Origin: Hyaloscypha bicolor E
Lineage: Eukaryota; Ascomycota; Leotiomycetes; Helotiales; Hyaloscyphaceae
Reading direction: 5' to 3'
Length of the DNA stretch: 64,000 nucleotides
Assembly (NCBI RefSeq): GCF_002865645.1
Contig: NW_020194589.1
Location: 604,812 to 668,811 of the forward strand
The position numbers and the translations under genes were made by a program. The notes beneath the pieces are model-generated. The model was not told the origin of the DNA and did not search any database. It was given only the letters and a program-made list of their open reading frames with translations. This document shows positions 61,754 through 64,000 of this stretch, piece after piece (the stretch's first letter is position 1; each line of letters begins with the position of its first letter).

Positions 61754-62057
61754 TATTAGTATAGCTATTTCTTTGGAAGTTATATATATAGTTACGGGAT
61801 ACGGGATACGGGATACGGGATATGGGTAATAGGATATAGGTAATAGGATATAAGATACGGGATATAATTATATGACCTTATATCTCATTAGTAACTTAAC
61901 TAGTAGACTAGACCTCTTTAGGCTTAGCAGATTTAGGGATCGCATATTAATACTATAATACTACAATTCCTACTTCTAAAGAATAACTTTACTAATCTTA
62001 TATAAATAGTACTTCCATACCTATATAATAGTACTATATATTACTAGTAAACTAATA
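61754..62057 (+). repeat. Copia copy III, 5' LTR
   Basis: 304 bp, slightly longer than in copy I because of one extra heptamer. The left flank is AATAT; the matching right flank would lie outside the window. Confidence 0.85.
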
Positions 62058-62639
62058 CTAATTAGTTTGTATTTAGATTAGAATAAGGTCTATTTATATA
62101 TATAAATCAGGAAGAATTAAGCTATACTTGCCTAAGATTCGGTTACTTAGGGGCAAAGCCATTATTCTAGTTAAAGAGGAAATAACTATTAATTCTATTA
62201 CCTGTAATTCGGTTATATAGGCAGGAAAGATATTTAATCTTACTAAGGTCTGATTATACTATATTAAAGAAGGAAATACCTATTAGTCCTATTACCTATA
62301 ATTTAGTTATATAGGCAGAAAGAATACTTGATCTTGCCAAGTACTAAAATAGTTAGCTATTTAATTATTCTATTTTATTTCTATTTAACTCTTTTAAAAC
62401 CTTCTTAAAAACTACCTTTTTTTAAATCCCTAGGGCTCTTAAGCTTTAGAACTATTAAGTTCTTCCGGAATCTCGATATTTCACTTCTTAAATTTCACTT
62501 CCTAAATTTCTTATTATAGACGAAATTTTTATTTCGAATATAATATCTATTATAAACTACTTATTTTATAAACTACTTTCCTCCTTATAAATCTACTTTT
62601 CTTATAAACTACTATATCTCGAACTAGGTACGAGCTTAT

Positions 62640-64000
62640 AGAATATATAATAGCGGAATATACTATAGTAAATAATTCTTTTATTAGATCTATTTAATTT
62701 AATTACTTTATAGATAATAATAATTTCAAGAAATTAGTAAAAAAGTAAAGATATGGGATTAACCTGAACTTTATTAAGGCAAATAAGATAATTGAATTCT
62801 TAAATACTAAGCTATTTTAATATATTCTTTATAAAATAGTTAATAATAATCTTTGAGAGCTATTTAGATATGACTTTAAGAACTTTACTTATTAAAGGAA
62901 CTTTAATAAATTCGAACTCCCGGAGATACTATACCTATATAAGACTCTTTAGTATAGTAATATATTTATATAATAGAATAGTAGTACTAATACTATTACA
63001 AATACCCTATATACTATTATAAAAGAGAATAAATAGTATATATAGTTAAATAAGGATATATTAGTAGCTAGATTAGATCTTATTAAGAAACTAATCCTAT
63101 TAGGCTTTATTACTCTTATAAAAAATAAGTGCCTAGAACCTGTTATTTTTAATATTACTATACTACTATTACCTTCTTTATTACTTCTTCTACTATTATA
63201 TCCTATATTTCTACCAGATTTATATACTAGTATAGAAGCTCTAGAAGCAAATAGTATGCTTCTATTACTATTATTATTATAATTATATCCGAATAATCCC
63301 TAATTTCCTTTAACTATAAGACTTATTAGAGAAGTTACTAAGATCTATACTAAAAAGTAAAAGTATAATGGATCTAATAGTAATTTTAATTATAAACTTA
63401 CTATTTTCCTTAATATCTACTAATATATAAAGCTTCTATAAGAGGTACTAATATGAGCTTTTCCTATTATACTAAAGGAACTAGCTTAAGACTATTTCTA
63501 TAGTAACTAGCTTTCTTAATATATATATAAAGAGGCTTATATTAATATTTATAGCTTTTTTAAAGGCCCTGGATTTGAATATTGAAATTTAGACAAGTAA
63601 AATACTACTATATTAGCTTCTATAATAGCTAAATTTCCGGAAAAGACAATATTTAAGACTATTTAATTACTAATTAATAAACTATATTAATTATAGTATG
63701 ATTTTATACCTAACTTGCAAAATACTAAATTCTTCTATAATAAGATTATTACTTCTTACTAAGGCTCCCGGATATATAGATATGTAATCTTAGATCCTCC
63801 TGCAAATCTCGGCCAGCTTATTAATAAGCTCTAGTTATCTATTACTATATATGAGAGTAAATAATGAGCTAATTCCGAAACTTTCTTTACTAATTAATAA
63901 TATTACTTTTAGAATCCTCCAAACTATTATTTCTCCGGAAATTATTAATATAGACCTAGCCGCAACTTTGGAACCCGTAATAACTACTTTAAGCCCTGTA
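62640..64000 (+). pseudogene. Copia gag relic (copy III), truncated by the window
   Basis: The plus frame shows NFNKFELPEILYLYKTL and DLIKKLILLGFITLIKNK, then AKFPEKTIFKTI, LINKLY, the PANLGQLINKL block and SETFFTN. That order is seen in gag of a fungal Copia clade whose protein continues with a zinc knuckle and protease. The following domains lie beyond the window. It is the least decayed of the three copies in this region and so the best guide to the family. Confidence 0.65.

Larger units (their letters stand above)
61754..64000 (+). mobile_element. Copia-type LTR retrotransposon, copy III, 5' part (cut by window end)
   Basis: The 5' LTR at 61754-62057 is the inverse of those in copies I and II, with an intact heptamer run ACGGGATACGGGATACGGGA at about 61,794-61,815. 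The internal sequence from 62,058 is the inverse of 25,863 downward in copy I. The element is therefore head to head with copy II, about 860 bp away. Confidence 0.85.

Overview
This window looks like a chromosomal segment of a filamentous ascomycete (Pezizomycotina). The evidence is short GT-AG introns of 52-76 bp, a HET-domain gene, fungal-type Copia, Gypsy, Tc1/mariner and piggyBac elements, and strong marks of repeat-induced point mutation (RIP, C to T mainly at CpA). I could not fix the order or species. No tRNA, rRNA, CRISPR array or prokaryotic gene was seen.

Layout. About 1-15,500 is a normal-composition, gene-poor segment. It holds a broken small gene (496-893), a related two-helix membrane protein (1768-2367, minus), an eight-exon MFS efflux transporter (4913-7042, minus; the only clearly intact gene of known class), a HET-domain pseudogene (9714-11732, minus) and many small transposons. 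Those are two related Tc1/mariner elements with TA target duplications (7471-8117 and 11913-13263), three copies of a MITE with TGTGACGGC ends, a probable solo LTR, and foldback or inverted repeats. About 15,540-64,000 is an extremely AT-rich, RIP-degraded nest of retroelements with almost no open frames.

Nested elements in the AT-rich part. Copia copy I is 16,779-26,160 (297-bp LTRs, duplication CTATT, coding on minus). Its integrase is split by a piggyBac-type transposon (20,508-22,535), and a further ~1 kb insertion lies at about 17,551-18,560. Copia copy II is 53,245-60,893 (minus), with a Tc1-type transposon (53,501-54,855) inside one LTR. Copia copy III starts at 61,754 in the opposite orientation and runs off the window. 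Between copies I and II lies a 13.1-kb Gypsy-type LTR element (33,763-46,843, duplication CTAG). It has gag-pol order plus a long extra reading frame between integrase and the 3' LTR. It is followed by a chromodomain-bearing Gypsy pol relic (46,848-49,860). The stretches 26.2-33.7 kb and 49.9-53.2 kb hold unidentified relics, and 29.0-29.7 kb is a small island of near-normal composition.

How it fits together. The right three quarters is a heterochromatin-like transposon graveyard. RIP-type changes explain most breaks: Trp and Gln codons to stops, catalytic Asp to Asn, Cys to Tyr. The HET pseudogene, 4-6 kb from the AT boundary, carries a TAG that could have the same origin. I found no convincing new functional system. 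The most unusual items are the extra 3' frame in the 13-kb element, the datable piggyBac-in-Copia insertion with its empty site in copy II, and the unassigned MITE and repeat families.
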